From contig JADNRY010000103.1 in the NCBI GenBank assembly GCA_015501585.1, positions 1-64,000 of the forward strand: a DNA stretch of 64,000 bases. The letters run 5' to 3'. The translations under genes and the position numbers were made by a program. The notes beneath the pieces are model-generated. The model made no database searches. It was not told where the DNA came from and saw only the letters and a program-made list of their open reading frames with translations. The DNA comes from Rhodocollybia butyracea. Taxonomy: Eukaryota; Basidiomycota; Agaricomycetes; Agaricales; Omphalotaceae. Positions 46,330-57,310 of the stretch are shown one piece after another (within the stretch, counting starts at the first letter, position 1; each line of letters starts with the position of its first letter).

Positions 46330-47874
46330 AGATAGAAATTGAGCGCTGGTATCCTGGTTTCGAGAGAAACTGGGCTACTTGACGGTTGAGGCCAAGGACC
46401 AGTCAGATATTCAAGGTGACGGCTGGTTCACAAGAAGCCAAACGCTTTCACTAGTAAAAAGTCGAAATCAACAGTGTAAGACCTGGTCCTGGGCTAAAGC
46501 GGAACTTGCAGGTTATAATCGTCTGGCTGGCAAGACCATGGCGATCCAGAGACGAAAGATTGGCAAAAATCAAGACCGGAACTCATGATAATATTCGATA
46601 AAAACTTCTGGAGATGCTTGGGCCTCCATTTTCAGTAAGGTTGGCCAGTAGACACTCATGGCGAATGTCAGCGAAGGTGGAGTGAAAGTTTAATGTTTGG
46701 CTTTCGGCGGCCGGCCCCGGTCGAGGCATTGGTTGCTTGATCACATGATTTTCGTCACCATTCACCATACATTCACGTTTCTTGAACTTCGAGAACTACA
46801 AGCGTAGCCAGGCTAATCACGAAACCTCGAGTCTTTTCTCTGACACATCTCTGGCTCGCTTGGCTTTTATGTTCAAATTCTAGCTAACCAAACAATCGGG
46901 GCTCTCTAGCCACCAGAATCTTCCGGAATTGAAGAATCAAGCCAATGGAACGGCATCTCCCAGGTATCCCAGATATATGAACAGACCATTTCGACTTCTT
47001 TTGATACACTTCAATTCTTTTCAGCATGAACTTTCTGTTCCAGCTTGTTGCTACCTCAGATCCTTCGCAAATCCAAGCAAAATTAGGAAGACCGTGTAGA
47101 TCTCCCAAGACTACCCTGCTCGATGTCGTGAACCAAGTGCGGCTGAAGGACCATCAAATGAACGGAGACGTAGAAGACCACCTGGTACTGAGCACCATCA
47201 GAAAGAGGTTGTACGCCTTCAAGCTTCAATCGTTAAGGGAGGAGCGGGAGCGGAACAAGCAGAGGCAAGTGTAATGCAAACATCCTCCAAAATGCGCCGT
47301 TCGGAAGATGTCGATGAGGGTTGAAGAGGAAAAGGCTAGTATATCTGTTGAGGATGGTGGCGAGGGTGAAATTGGATTGACTCGTAAAGGATCGGGAGTA
47401 GAAGATGATGATGACAAGAACAGTGATAGCGAAATATAGACCCTAAACTTGGCGATGGTTACGAATCAACCGCGTGTCGAATCCCACATTGTCATTTGCT
47501 TGCTGCTTCTTGCGTGGCTCCAAAGCACGCTTGAGCACCATGTACAGGCTTCAAACAGGACACGCTAATGGTCGTCGACGCGTCCTCCACTCTATCATAA
47601 CCTTGAAACATTTTACTTCCCGCGTCCAACCAATTTCTTTATTGTGACTCAGAGTCAGCGAATTTCTGCTCTAGCTTTATGACTATTCATTCTTCTCAGA
47701 ATGTCTACTCGCAAGCGGCATAGCTTGCCCGAATTGTCAAACCCAGCTACTGCAAACGACCCCGCCGATTTCGATAAGGCCATATGGGTCATAGGGTTGG
47801 CTACTGCTACTGCTGCCCAACATGTGTCCGAAATCAAAAACCATACAGTAACCTTCCAAAGCTGGAAGGAATGA
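46330..47874 (+). repeat. Duplicated segment S, copy 2
   Basis: Partner of 39400-41070. It keeps two coding-looking plus-strand frames. 47026-47274 reads MNFLFQLVATSDPSQIQAKL, then GRPCRSPKTTLLDVVNQVRL, and ends LREERERNKQRQV. 47701-47874 reads MSTRKRHSLPELSNPATAND, then PADFDKAIWVIG. Between them lies an acidic stretch (EEEKASISVEDGGEGE). They may be exons of one basic/acidic protein of unknown function. The downstream flank runs into the SDR promoter. Confidence 0.5.
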
Positions 47875-48451
47875 ATACTTGACCTACTGACCTAGTGCCA
47901 AAGTGGCTTGCTTAAGTGTGAATTCCCTGCACGGCTCACCTACCCATCGCAGTGGCCTATCGCGTCGGATTTTCTTCTGTATGGGCACGAACACCCCATC
48001 CATATATCTGCTACACAGATAACATGTTACATGGCCAGTCAGCCATTTATGGAGTAAGTTTTCCTATCTCTACTTGTGCCAAAGTTAACCTAGTCAAAAA
48101 TACTCTCATCTCGAGGTTCTTCCGACATCACTGTTGTTTCACCCCTTCGAACAGCTACACATTTTGACGACGCGATGCGCTCACTTCTACAACTTCTACC
48201 TGATTATGATCAGGAAAACGGATCACAACCTCTATCATTACCGCTATCACCTGCCGTTAACCACAGGTAAGCAGAGCACTCGACACTTTTTTTGAATGAA
48301 ATGGCCTACGTTGCCATTGAATGATGCCGGGACGATAAGTGTAAAATTGTAAATAGAGTCCGGAACATCCGACTGAGGAGTCGGGATTTCCGATGGCACT
48401 TTCACCTTAAAAAGAAGCAGACATGTATGGTAATTCTCCAAACAGTCGACA

Positions 48452-49511
48452 ATGCCCTATATGCAGCCTCGTGTTCCTCCCCTCCCTACTTCCCTTGATT
48501 TTCGTGGAAAAACAGGGCTCGTCACCGGTGCAAACAGTGGCTTAGGTCAAGCAGCGTGTTTGCACTACCTTCGTCACAATATTTCAACTCTCATAATCAC
48601 TGTTCGACGTCTTTCTGACGGCGAGGTAGTGAAGTCGCACCTGCTTGCGCATCCAGACGTGAAGACCAGAAAGGAAGAGCCTAAAATCCTTGTTTACGAG
48701 CTCGATCTTTCGACTCATTCATCCGTTACTGCCTTTGCTTCTAAAATCAAAGCAGAAATCGCCCAACTCCATATTGTCCTGCTAAATGCAGGCATCTTCA
48801 CCCTTGACTGGAAAACTTCTCCTGAAACCCAGAATGAGATGAGTTTCCAGGTCAATTATTTATCGAACGCGATACTCTCCCTCCTGCTCCTCCCTCTACT
48901 TCGCATCACCGCAGAATCCAATAGTTCTCAAGGACCTTCCTATCTCTCTATTGTCTCTTCTCAAAGCTATAGCAACTCGCGTTACATTAAAGACCCTATT
49001 CCGGACTCAACTTACATCTTTGACACGTTCAATGATAAGGGATCATTTGAGCCGTGGTCACTCTACCCGGATTCGAAACTTCTCGTTTGTCTTTTCGTGA
49101 GGGAGTTGGCGCAGCACGTCGACTTTTCGACTGTAATCGTTAACTACATGTGTCCTGGAATGGTGGCAACAAACCTCGCACGCGATCTCTCTCTTCCCCT
49201 AAGAATTCTTGGGCGCATTGTGACGACTCTTCGTGGAAGGTCACCGGAGGTTGGAGCAAGAGTTTTGGTAAACGCAGCCGGTGCATCTGGAAAGAAGAGC
49301 CACGGAGAGTTTCTGTTGGTGTACGACGTTGAACCGTAAGCTTTGCCTGGCAGTTTGCTTGAACTCCTACTTACCGATTATCTGTAGAGTTATTTCGTGG
49401 ATGGAGACTGAGAAAGGGAAGCTAATGCAGCGAAAACTGTGGCGTGAAACGGAGGATGTAGCACAGAACCTCGTACCAGGAGTACTACAATCTGCGGGAC
49501 TTGCTAACTAA
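48452..49511 (+). CDS. Short-chain dehydrogenase/reductase
   Basis: NAD(P)-dependent oxidoreductase of the SDR superfamily, 335 residues, exons 48452-49335 and 49388-49511 (GTAAGC..CTGTAG intron). Rossmann motif TGANSGLGQA near residue 25, NAG in LLNAGI near 112, catalytic Ser in LSIVSSQS and the YxxxK motif as YPDSK near 207; the C-terminal CPGMVATNL is also typical. It resembles retinol-dehydrogenase/WWOX-like fungal SDRs; the substrate cannot be told. Its promoter and first codons are the same sequence that is repeated as fragments at 31.5, 36.4 and 42.0 kb, so it marks the end of the duplication array. Confidence 0.9.
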
Positions 49512-49737
49512 GTATCATTGACGAGGTTGAGAATAAGAATTTGATCTTGAACTTCGGAGATAGTAATCGACTTCCACAACTTAGATTGTCTGATATAACC
49601 ACTGGCTAGAGCTCTTCTTTTGATCTTCCTCCGATCTTCATCCATAACCAAATATCTTGTCTTTGTCACTCATCGCAGTCAATGGCCAATGACAAAAACA
49701 GCGTGCGTCTTGGCGTGCGTTTTCCACTGCTCAATTA

Positions 49738-49838
49738 TGCCCCATGCCTGAGTTGGTTAACAGCGTCCGACTGTTATGATCTGCTATTGATTATAATGAA
49801 TAGATCGGAAGGTTAAGAGCTCGAACCTCTCTGGGGCG
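49738..49838 (+). tRNA. tRNA-Asn(GTT)-like, with intron
   Basis: The acceptor TGCCCCA pairs with TGGGGCG, the A-box region is TGAGTTGG and the T-arm is AAGAG-CTCGAAC-CTCTC. The anticodon stem TCCGA/TCGGA encloses CTGTTA...A with a 27-nt insert (TGATCTGC...AATAG) at the usual intron position. Removing it leaves a loop with anticodon GTT. The D-arm has an extra A and a weak stem, so it may be a pseudo-tRNA. Confidence 0.5.
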
Positions 49839-49968
49839 GCTGTGAATTTGGCTATATGCTTTGTCCCGTTTTTGTGTTATGCCAGAGACGCAGAAGTTCA
49901 ATAACATTAGAAAAAAATTGGGAGAGGATATCAATTCTCAAGTTGTTATGAAAGGTAGATCGATAGAT

Positions 49969-49970
<2 letters not shown>

Positions 49971-49999
<29 letters not shown>

Positions 50000-50000
50000 A
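49971..50000. repeat. AAAG microsatellite
   Basis: Seven to eight tandem AAAG units preceded by GATAGATAG, between the first two tRNA-like sequences. The flanks on either side are similar to each other (CTCAAGTTGTTATGA / CTCAAGTTATTATGA), which suggests local tandem duplication. Confidence 0.8.
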
Positions 50001-50055
50001 ATTAGGAGAAATTTAATCCTCAAGTTATTATGAATTAGGTTCAAGATTATCAACA

Positions 50056-50126
50056 ATACGCTATGGCTGAGTTGGTCACAGCCTCATGAACATTCGGAAG
50101 GTCAAGAGTTCGACCCTCTCTGGGGT
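50056..50126 (+). tRNA. Truncated tRNA-Asn-like relic
   Basis: Shares ATGGCTGAGTTGGTCACAGC and TCGGAAGGTCAAGAGTTCGA with its neighbours, but the 5' acceptor strand is mutated and the anticodon loop is lost. Pseudo-tRNA. Confidence 0.45.
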
Positions 50127-50384
50127 AGGTAAGTAACACGGCCCCGCCTACATTCACGTTCTTCATTTTTTGCTTATTTCCGTTGGATCAACACTGGCTC
50201 ACCCCCTCATCTTTTCGCAAGAAACCAACATACATGAGGAGATGCGGGAGTTCAACTTACATGAATATCATTAAAAGTTGGCAGAGAGGGTAGGTTCCAA
50301 GAGCTTCAAGCCTTATATTAGGTTCGGTAGTAATTATATATAGGAGATGTAGGTCCTAGAAGAGCGTTGTCCGATCCTTAACAA

Positions 50385-50459
50385 TGCCCCATGGCTGAGT
50401 TGGTTACAGCGTCCGACTGTATGTATCGGAAGGTCGAGAGTTTGAGCCTCTCTGGGGCA
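50385..50459 (+). tRNA. tRNA-Asn-like, altered anticodon loop
   Basis: The acceptor TGCCCCA/TGGGGCA pairs perfectly, the D-arm is GGCTGAGTTGGTTACAGC, the anticodon stem is TCCGA/TCGGA and the T-arm is GAGAG-TTTGAGC-CTCTC. The loop is 9 nt (CTGTATGTA) instead of 7 and the T-loop deviates from TTCGA, so it is probably a decayed paralogue of the tRNA-Asn at 49738. Confidence 0.45.
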
Positions 50460-51426
50460 GCTTGTCGCTTCCCTTGTTATGTTCACGGTTCGCCGTCTTT
50501 TTTGTTAGTGTGGATCACTCCTTGTTGGCCTCTCATGGTATGCGAAGTGGCAAGTGCTGAACGTTCATCTCCATATTGAATTTGGGACAAGCTCTACGAC
50601 GTTGTACCTTCAGCCAGGCTCGCTGATTATAGGCTGATTTTAGTTTATGCTCACCCCTATGTCTTCCAGCTCACCGCACAGGTCGCAGCACTGGCCTGTG
50701 ATGGCATTTATTTTTTGGGAGGGTCCCACGGGTACAGCGTTATTCTTGACATGTAGTCAGTCCTGTTTGCTCCGATCTGAATATCCACCCACGCTGTCCA
50801 TTTTCTAATCTAAACAGAGTTCTAAATCCTGAGGCCAAACCCGCCGTAGTCATCGAAGTCGGACGCAACCGGTGACTTGAATTGGAGAAATAAGGTTTTC
50901 TTTCACAAGGATCTAAACTTGATGCCGACTTAATTTTACATGCCACAAGTCAATCTGATTCTTGTGATTCTCTTATCATTTTAATTAACAAGGTTAGCCC
51001 CCAGTCAATTGTTTCGGTCTATGAACAATGAACTGTGGGAAGCCGAGACACACCCGAACACGGTTATTGGCTGAGTGGTTGAAAGAGGGCAGGTATCGCA
51101 TCCCGCTCAACTGCGATCGCAGCTTCTTTTTGATGTCCTGCTCTTGGTCTAAGGAGACCTAGTTATACTAATGGAACACTGCTCACAGCTTCGTTTGATA
51201 TGTATAAACAGTAAAGTACAAATACAAATTTGGGTGCAAGCATTTGGAATTATTCGACAAAAACGACGATAAAAGTTTATGTCAAAGAGGATTCGGAAGA
51301 GGAGATGGAAAAAAGAACAGAAAAAAAAGGGTATTATAATACATAACGTATTGAGTGTCAAACTCGAACCTATGTTTATTAACAAAAGTACTAAGCTCGT
51401 TAAGAAAGAGATCTAAGAAAATACCT
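50460..51426. other. Intergenic region, no gene seen
   Basis: Nothing I can support as a gene. The short frames lack protein-like composition. It contains the 3' end of the C2H2-Zn2Cys6 gene's transcript on the minus strand. Confidence 0.5.
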
Positions 51427-53939
51427 TCAGGCGCTCGCTTGCAATCCTCCCCCGCCTCCACCAGAGACACTCAAACCCATTACCTCAGCGTCGAACTCGT
51501 GGTCCATAGCGTTCGACGCCCTCCTAGCGAACTTCCCACTACCACTTTTTTCCAGCACTTGTGACGCACCGCGTTTGAATGACGGGCGATTAGCGATGTC
51601 ATCTACTATAGACTGCGGAATAGACTGAGGAATTGAGGGGGAGGGAGAGACAGAGGACGCCGAAGTTGAAGACGGCGATGAACCAGAGAACGAAGGGGAA
51701 GCATGTGATTGACCGCGCCCAATAATGTTGGAAAAATCATTGCCATTTCTCGCGCCGCCTCCACTTCCACCTGCTTTCCTGCGCATCTTCCCACCCAAAC
51801 CAGACATACTAAGATTAACGGGCGCTTTCCTGGCAAGAACAGCAGCCTCATAGCTCCGCAGATCCTCCGCATTACCATGCATGGTCGCTCCAGCAGCAGG
51901 AGCGCCTTGAGACTGATAGTTCTGCTGGTTATTCCCTCGGTGGGACGGTACAGCCAACGGCGGCGGATATCTTTCATATGGTGCAGTCAAACCGATGAAC
52001 GATCCCGTGTACCGCTCTTCATCCGTGAGTGCTGGCGGGGTTTTAACCGTAGGCATGGAAGAAACTCGCTGCCGCCGATAACCCGGTGGAGCAGTCCCCG
52101 AGGGTGGACCGAGCGAAGAATTCATTCCATTCCCACCGTTTGACGAGAGCATATGCATGCCTTGAGACGAAGGGGCCCCCAGTATCCCAGAGGCGCCTCC
52201 TCCGGGCCCACTCAGCGGTGTTCTCATGTACGCCTTCCAGAAATCTCGAAGTTCCCGGGTCTCCGCATCTCGACCAGGGGTCCCAATGTCCGAGTTGGGT
52301 ATAGATCCCCAATTTGGGTTGGAGCTTCGTCCGTGTCCGGTGCTGGGTCTGGCACGAGGGAAATGCTGGGACTGATGTGAGGGCGAGTTCGAGGATGTCG
52401 ATGAATGATCGCGATGGCCAGGCGCAATTAGTCCCATCGCCTGGGCCTCACCCATCGGCATCGGTGTTGCGTCTGGGTCGTTCCTCATCCCTAGTCCGGT
52501 CCCAACGGCGTCATTCACGTCCTCTAATGTGATCCCCGTAGAGCCAGAATGATTGTTCATGTCGGGCATTTGGTTCAGATGGCTGAAAAAGGGCGTGCCA
52601 TCTGCAAGACCGGCTAAAACTGCTGGATCGTCGAGAGACATCAGCCCGAACGCGGATGAGAAGCCGCCGTTTGAAGAGTTATTTGACGAACCATCGACAG
52701 AGCTACTTGTTCCAGGTCTACTCGCAGCAAAAGAGCTTGATGTGCCGGGTCTAGAAGGCGGGTCATCTCCGCCGAAGGAACTGGCAGAACCGGGACGAGA
52801 GTCTGTATAGGGATCACGGTTGGAAGATGACGAAGACGAAGAAGAGAATGAGACAGTGGACGCGGAAGGATGTAGGTGAGGATGACTTTGGTTCTGGTGC
52901 GGATGGCGTAACGTAAATGGCGGCTCCTAAATAAAATGTATCAGTTGGTCCAAAAAAATCGAAAACGCATAGTATATTCACCCTATAGTCTGCTCCGATA
53001 TCGAAAGCAAACTGGCTTCCTGTATCAGCGCCGAATTGGGCAGGATTTGGCCCTCCGTGATTTTCCGAGCTCGCATGCCACCCAAGCCACGCTTGATTCT
53101 GGGCAGAGGAGGAAGGGAATGAAGCACGACGATGCAAATCCGATTGCTGTGAACGATAATTATACGACGGACCAGGGGCTGGGTTCAAGATAAATTGATC
53201 ATCTTCGCCGTAACCGACTATGCCTGGATAGTTAGACGGAAGAGAATGGGGATTTCGAAGCCGCTATATAGCGGTCCTGGTACCATAGGAGTAGCAGAGT
53301 TGTAATTCGGGGGTTGGTGCTGTTGCATTGAAGGCGGATGTGAAGTCGAAGGAGCGTTGCTTTGCCTGGACGGATTATGTCCCGGCCCAATCGGAGCCGT
53401 TTGTCGGTGAAATTTAACAAACGTACATCGAACCTTGCGTTGAACGCATTTTGCTGGATAGATTGCGGTCAATTAAGAGAAAGAAGAAGAAAACAGACTT
53501 GAAATTACCGCAAGGATTGCAGCCATCACAGGGCAAACTGCTCTGTACGCACTGATCACAGGCCTGTTTGCTTGTCGTCGCTCTCGTTGCACCGGCATTC
53601 ATGCCTTTTCTCCGTCCATGGGTATCGTTTGTCGTTACTGTAGTTCCACTGGCCTTTTCGTTGACATGACATTTATTAACGTGTCTCGATAAGAGGTCAG
53701 ATCGAGAAAACTGGTCTCCGCAGTGCTGGCATTTGTACGGCCTATCGCCAGTGTCTGATGAAATGTTGAACAAGAAGACTGAAAGATGTTTCTTGTTAGG
53801 ACTTACGAGATCTCATATGCCTCACAACATGCTGAGGACGAGTGAATGTCGCGGAGCAAACACTTTGAGGGATAGTTGAACATAGGGACGGTACGATGAA
53901 GTAAACCGAAACGTACGAGCATTTGTGGTCGCCAGCCAT
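51427..53939 (-). CDS. Transcription factor with C2H2 fingers plus Zn2Cys6 cluster (1-nt frame break)
   Basis: Predicted nuclear regulator, ~765 residues, exons 53939-53917, 53862-53807, 53754-53509, 53453-52982 and 52926-51427. The start MAGDHKCS leads straight into the first finger (C-S-V-C...HVVRHMRSH), then a second (YKCQHCGDQFSRSDLLSRHV then NKCH). After a short linker a binuclear cluster follows: ACDQCVQSSLPCDGCNPC|AKCVQRKVRC (C-x2-C-x6-C-x5-C-x2-C-x6-C). The rest is Ser/Pro/Asn/Gly-rich, with ELRDFWKAYMRTPLSGPG as the one compact-looking motif. One base appears to be missing at about 53250-53262 (YSGF to NPHSLPSNYPG); no intron of suitable length fits. The upstream ATG at 54039 is out of this frame. 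Confidence 0.85.
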
Positions 53940-54485
53940 TATTACTGTACGGCTGTTTGAAATATATGGGTATCTGTGGATCGCAAGTGGATACTATGGA
54001 GACTTTGGAAACTTTGGAGTTCTGTTGGGGCGGGGCCATTAGTTTGTATGTTTTTGTGGAGCTTGATTTCTACCTTGTCTCAGTTACAAAAGCAAAGAAT
54101 CCGGGGGTATTGGATCTTGTACTGGTGGTACAGGTCGAAGAATAATATTGGAGCTGTTCGGGCCTCAAAGCGTATACATAGAAGGGCCACTACGTCGTAA
54201 TATACGTCGTTGTTTCGCACGCTGGTGGTTGAAACGAAGAAGAGTTTCGAGCGTAAACACTGAGCAACCGTAGGGTTACTCCACTTGACGTCACATTAGG
54301 GTTTCTCATCTGGGTAGATCTTGATCCGCGGATTCCCGACGGCCCGGAGTCCGAGCGCTAACTCCTCGTGTTTGGCGCCCACAGGTTACCTGGTGTCGCC
54401 CAATGGAGACGGGTAGTTACTTATCTTGTCCACCTTCACAGCGAGCCTTGCTTCCAGGTTGAAGCAGCTTTTGTAGTCCTTTCCA

Positions 54486-55283
54486 ATGGCACACATCCAA
54501 GGAAACATCCCGCTCGCGTTAAAGGAAGAAAATGAGCGTTTCTTCAGACACTTCGTTGGTACGCCACAGACGAGCTTCGGTGCAGACATTGGGAAAAACA
54601 TCAGAATGGTAAGGGCGGATGTGTTCGTACCAGGTGGCCTTGAAGGAAAGAGCGAAGCAGAGACAGTAAAAGCCAAGAAAAGTGCTGAAACGCAGACGAT
54701 TTGTGAGGTAGAAGTTACAAAGGGTGAGTTTTTAGTTTTAGCATGGTGTTCGGCTCTTCATTAGCCTCTAGACATGTGTAACATCTACGGCACTCTGCAC
54801 GGTGGATGTGCCGCGTATCTCATTGACTTGTATGTCCCTCATTCCACCACTTGAATATATTTACGTTGTTTCCTTCAAGATGCTCATCGACCTCTGTCGT
54901 CTGCTATGGTATCTACAACGGAACCGACGGAACAGGCGTATCTGCCTCCATGAATATCCAGTGGCATAGACCGATCACTACGTGCGTCGCTTGGTAACAC
55001 TCTCGAAAATAACTTCTGATAACCGTCCCGGCTTGTAGCGGGAAGACGCTCAAAATAGTATCAAACACGATATTTGTGGAGGGCTTGATTCGGAGCGCAA
55101 AGTCTGAGGTAAGTCACAAATCGTTGCTTTAGCTTGTAGTAACTGTTTGTACCACAGCTTCGTGACCTTCACACGGACAAACTTTACGTTTCTGCTGTAC
55201 ATGCTACCATCGCAGGTGGGAGCAGGACAGCAGCATTGAGGAAATCGAACAAGGCAAAGACAGGAGAGCAGGCCAAGCTATAG
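54486..55283 (+). CDS. Hotdog-fold thioesterase (4HBT, acyl-CoA thioesterase 13-like)
   Basis: Predicted hydrolase of acyl-CoA thioesters, 197 residues in five exons: 54486-54723, 54772-54829, 54880-54981, 55039-55108 and 55158-55283. After a non-conserved N-terminus, the hotdog core shows CNIYGTLHGGCAAYLIDLCS, which holds the usual Asn, His-Gly-Gly and Asp of this family. SASMNIQWHRPITTGKTLKI and RDLHTDKLYVSAVHATIAGG follow. The C-terminus is basic. No peroxisomal SKL or clear mitochondrial presequence is visible. It diverges from the C2H2-Zn2Cys6 gene across about 550 bp. Confidence 0.88.
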
Positions 55284-55393
55284 CCAAATCTTTACGCAGG
55301 ACGATAGGGAAGCGTTCTGCTCGGAGCCCGAATTTTTGTATCATGTCGTGGAATAAAATGTAATTTATTCAATGCTATTCGATAACGCATGGA

Positions 55394-55580
55394 TTACGCT
55401 GTACCTTGCTTCATGCCCTCTACTCTAAATGCCTTCTTTATCTCACACTCATAGGCCCTCGCTCGGACACCCAAATCCGCCGAATGAGTGCGTTCCAAGA
55501 ACCCTGAGCTGGGCAGGTCCACCACTTTAAGCGCAACATCATCCGTAATAAGTACCGCCAACGATTCAATCTCGGGGCGA
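55394..55580 (-). pseudogene. Orphan C-terminal exon
   Basis: About 60 open codons on the minus strand: EIESLAVLITDDVALKVVDL, PSSGFLERTHSADLGVRARA, YECEIKKAFRVEGMKQGTA, stop at 55394-55396. Composition is strongly protein-like, but there is no start and the upstream sequence (to ~55620) is interrupted. It may be the last exon of a small gene or a gene remnant. Family not recognised. Confidence 0.4.
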
Positions 55581-56022
55581 TTTCAGTTGTGAAACGATGC
55601 AGAAAATAAGTAGTAGAATGATTCATTCGTATGTTAAGTACTGTCTATAGGCAAGCAACACCTCATTCAGTTTTGCTAAATCCAGATATCGAAAAGATTA
55701 TAGCATCCACTTTAGCGCGCCTTGACTTTCGTGTTCAAACCGCCTCATCCTCTAAGTTGTTGAAATAAAAATCAGCGACGCTGGGCGCTTAATGTAGGTC
55801 AAAGCTGTTCATAGCACTCCGAATAAGGAGATCGACGCTGATCAGATACTATGTTCGTGTCAGAATTTTGAGAGCAGATAGCGAGTAGAGCTTTGACAGC
55901 TCATGCTTTGGCGCTAAAACCTATTAGAGTTGTAGTAAGCTAACGCCGTGTATCAGTATCATAAATTTAAATACCTTAATAGAGTCAACTTACGCTTGGT
56001 CAAACGCCGCATAGACTATCTT

Positions 56023-57310
56023 TCACCCTGACGAAGACATAGAGTTGGGGTCCGAAGATATCTCCTTATCTCTCCGGTCTTTTTTTGGAACCGTGCTTGC
56101 GATGCTAGTACCACTCAGACGATGATTACTGCCACCGGTCCTGCCGAGTGTGCTGACGCTAGGTGGAGGACTCCCAAAAGAAACCGTCGATAGTTCAGTA
56201 ATCCAAGTCTCATGCCCTAGGTAGCTGTTGTTCCAGAGTCGATGAGCCGCAGCTACTAGAACCGCAAAGTTTGAAATGGTCACTGAGACAGATAGCTAGC
56301 TGTGGCTCAACATCACAAGTTGATTCGAAATTAACGGATGGCTCACCTCGATATTGCTAATCAAGATCGACATATGTGTGCCTCTCAGTAGATATACCGC
56401 ATGGACGATGGAAACAATAGTAGTGAGCCCTCCAACGATGAAGGATACTCCTAGACGAACTTTTTGCGCTCGTGCCTGCTCGGATTGGATGTATCGTAGC
56501 ATTAATAGAGGGAATACAACCAATGTAGCATCCGCAAATGCATCCGCTATGATAATGTTAGCTCATTATTCAAAAAACAGTTTTAGATGCTCTCTCACTC
56601 GTCACTTGCGTGATTGCTACACTCATCCCGAGTACGCACTGCGGTACCTACACACAAAGATTGTTAGTACGTAGCTGGTGACTGCTCGAACGAAAATACG
56701 CACAGGATTCGTCTTCCAGTGATTATGGCTATTTTGAGGCTCGCAAACCCAAAACACTTGGGCTACGAGAATAAGAAGAGCAGCCGTGAAGCATCCGGCT
56801 GCGGTGTAGAGTTGTTTTCTAAATGAGCCTAGGCGAATGATAGTGGCGAGTATTGATAGACGGGATAGCCAGACTGTAGTATTGAATGTAACGGTAGAGA
56901 TGTAATAAAGTGCAACGCGTGAGCTCTGGGGCATCGTACTAAAGTCTAATACGGACAGCTCCTCAGTTCGAATCAACAAAAAGATAAGATTGTAGACATA
57001 CCATCGATTGCATAGTACATCTTCCCAGTCACAGCGGTTATAATGAGGGAAATGAGAGCCAAGATAGCCAGAGCGTCGTCCCCACTAAAGTTGCGTATTC
57101 GGAGAGTGACCCTTAAAACTGTTGTGCTTGCAGCGAAAGTCATTCCTATGTATGCCGACACTGAGGAAGGTCAGACAAACAGGACGAAAGAAGTGAGATT
57201 TGGACTATACAGTCCAAGTAATCGAAGAGCTCTCGCTGACAGAAACTGCATAGAATAGTCGACTTACGAAGAATTTTCTGCTGGATTTCTGGAGAAGGGG
57301 ACGAGGCCAT
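56023..57310 (-). CDS. Seven-helix membrane protein (rhodopsin/PTH11-like)
   Basis: Integral membrane protein, 321 residues, exons 57310-57268, 57160-57002, 56945-56704, 56647-56599, 56546-56347 and 56295-56023. Hydrophobic helices are visible in order: AYIGMTFAASTTVL, ALAILALISLIITAV, VALYYISTVTF, AAGCFTAALLILVAQVFWV, FADATLVVFPLLML, VSFIVGGLTTIVSIV and VTISNFAVLVAA. RIRNFSGDDAL after helix 1 and WLSRLSILATIIRL are typical of fungal rhodopsin-like/PTH11-like proteins, a family linked to sensing. The acceptor CACAGCTAG (56296) gives IE|LSVSVTISN and avoids a frame break. The C-tail is polar and probably cytoplasmic. Ligand unknown. Confidence 0.78.

Noticed and set aside
51040..51130. Possible tRNA (TTGGCTGAGTGG A-box-like)
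   Set aside because: No matching acceptor stem and no B-box (GTTCGA) downstream.
52043..52532. Several ORFs antisense to the Ser/Pro-rich half of the C2H2-Zn2Cys6 gene
   Set aside because: They are shadows of a 500-codon exon.
56283..56347. Apparent frame break before the last exon of the seven-helix protein
   Set aside because: Using the upstream acceptor CACAGCTAG gives LSVSVTISNFAV in phase.
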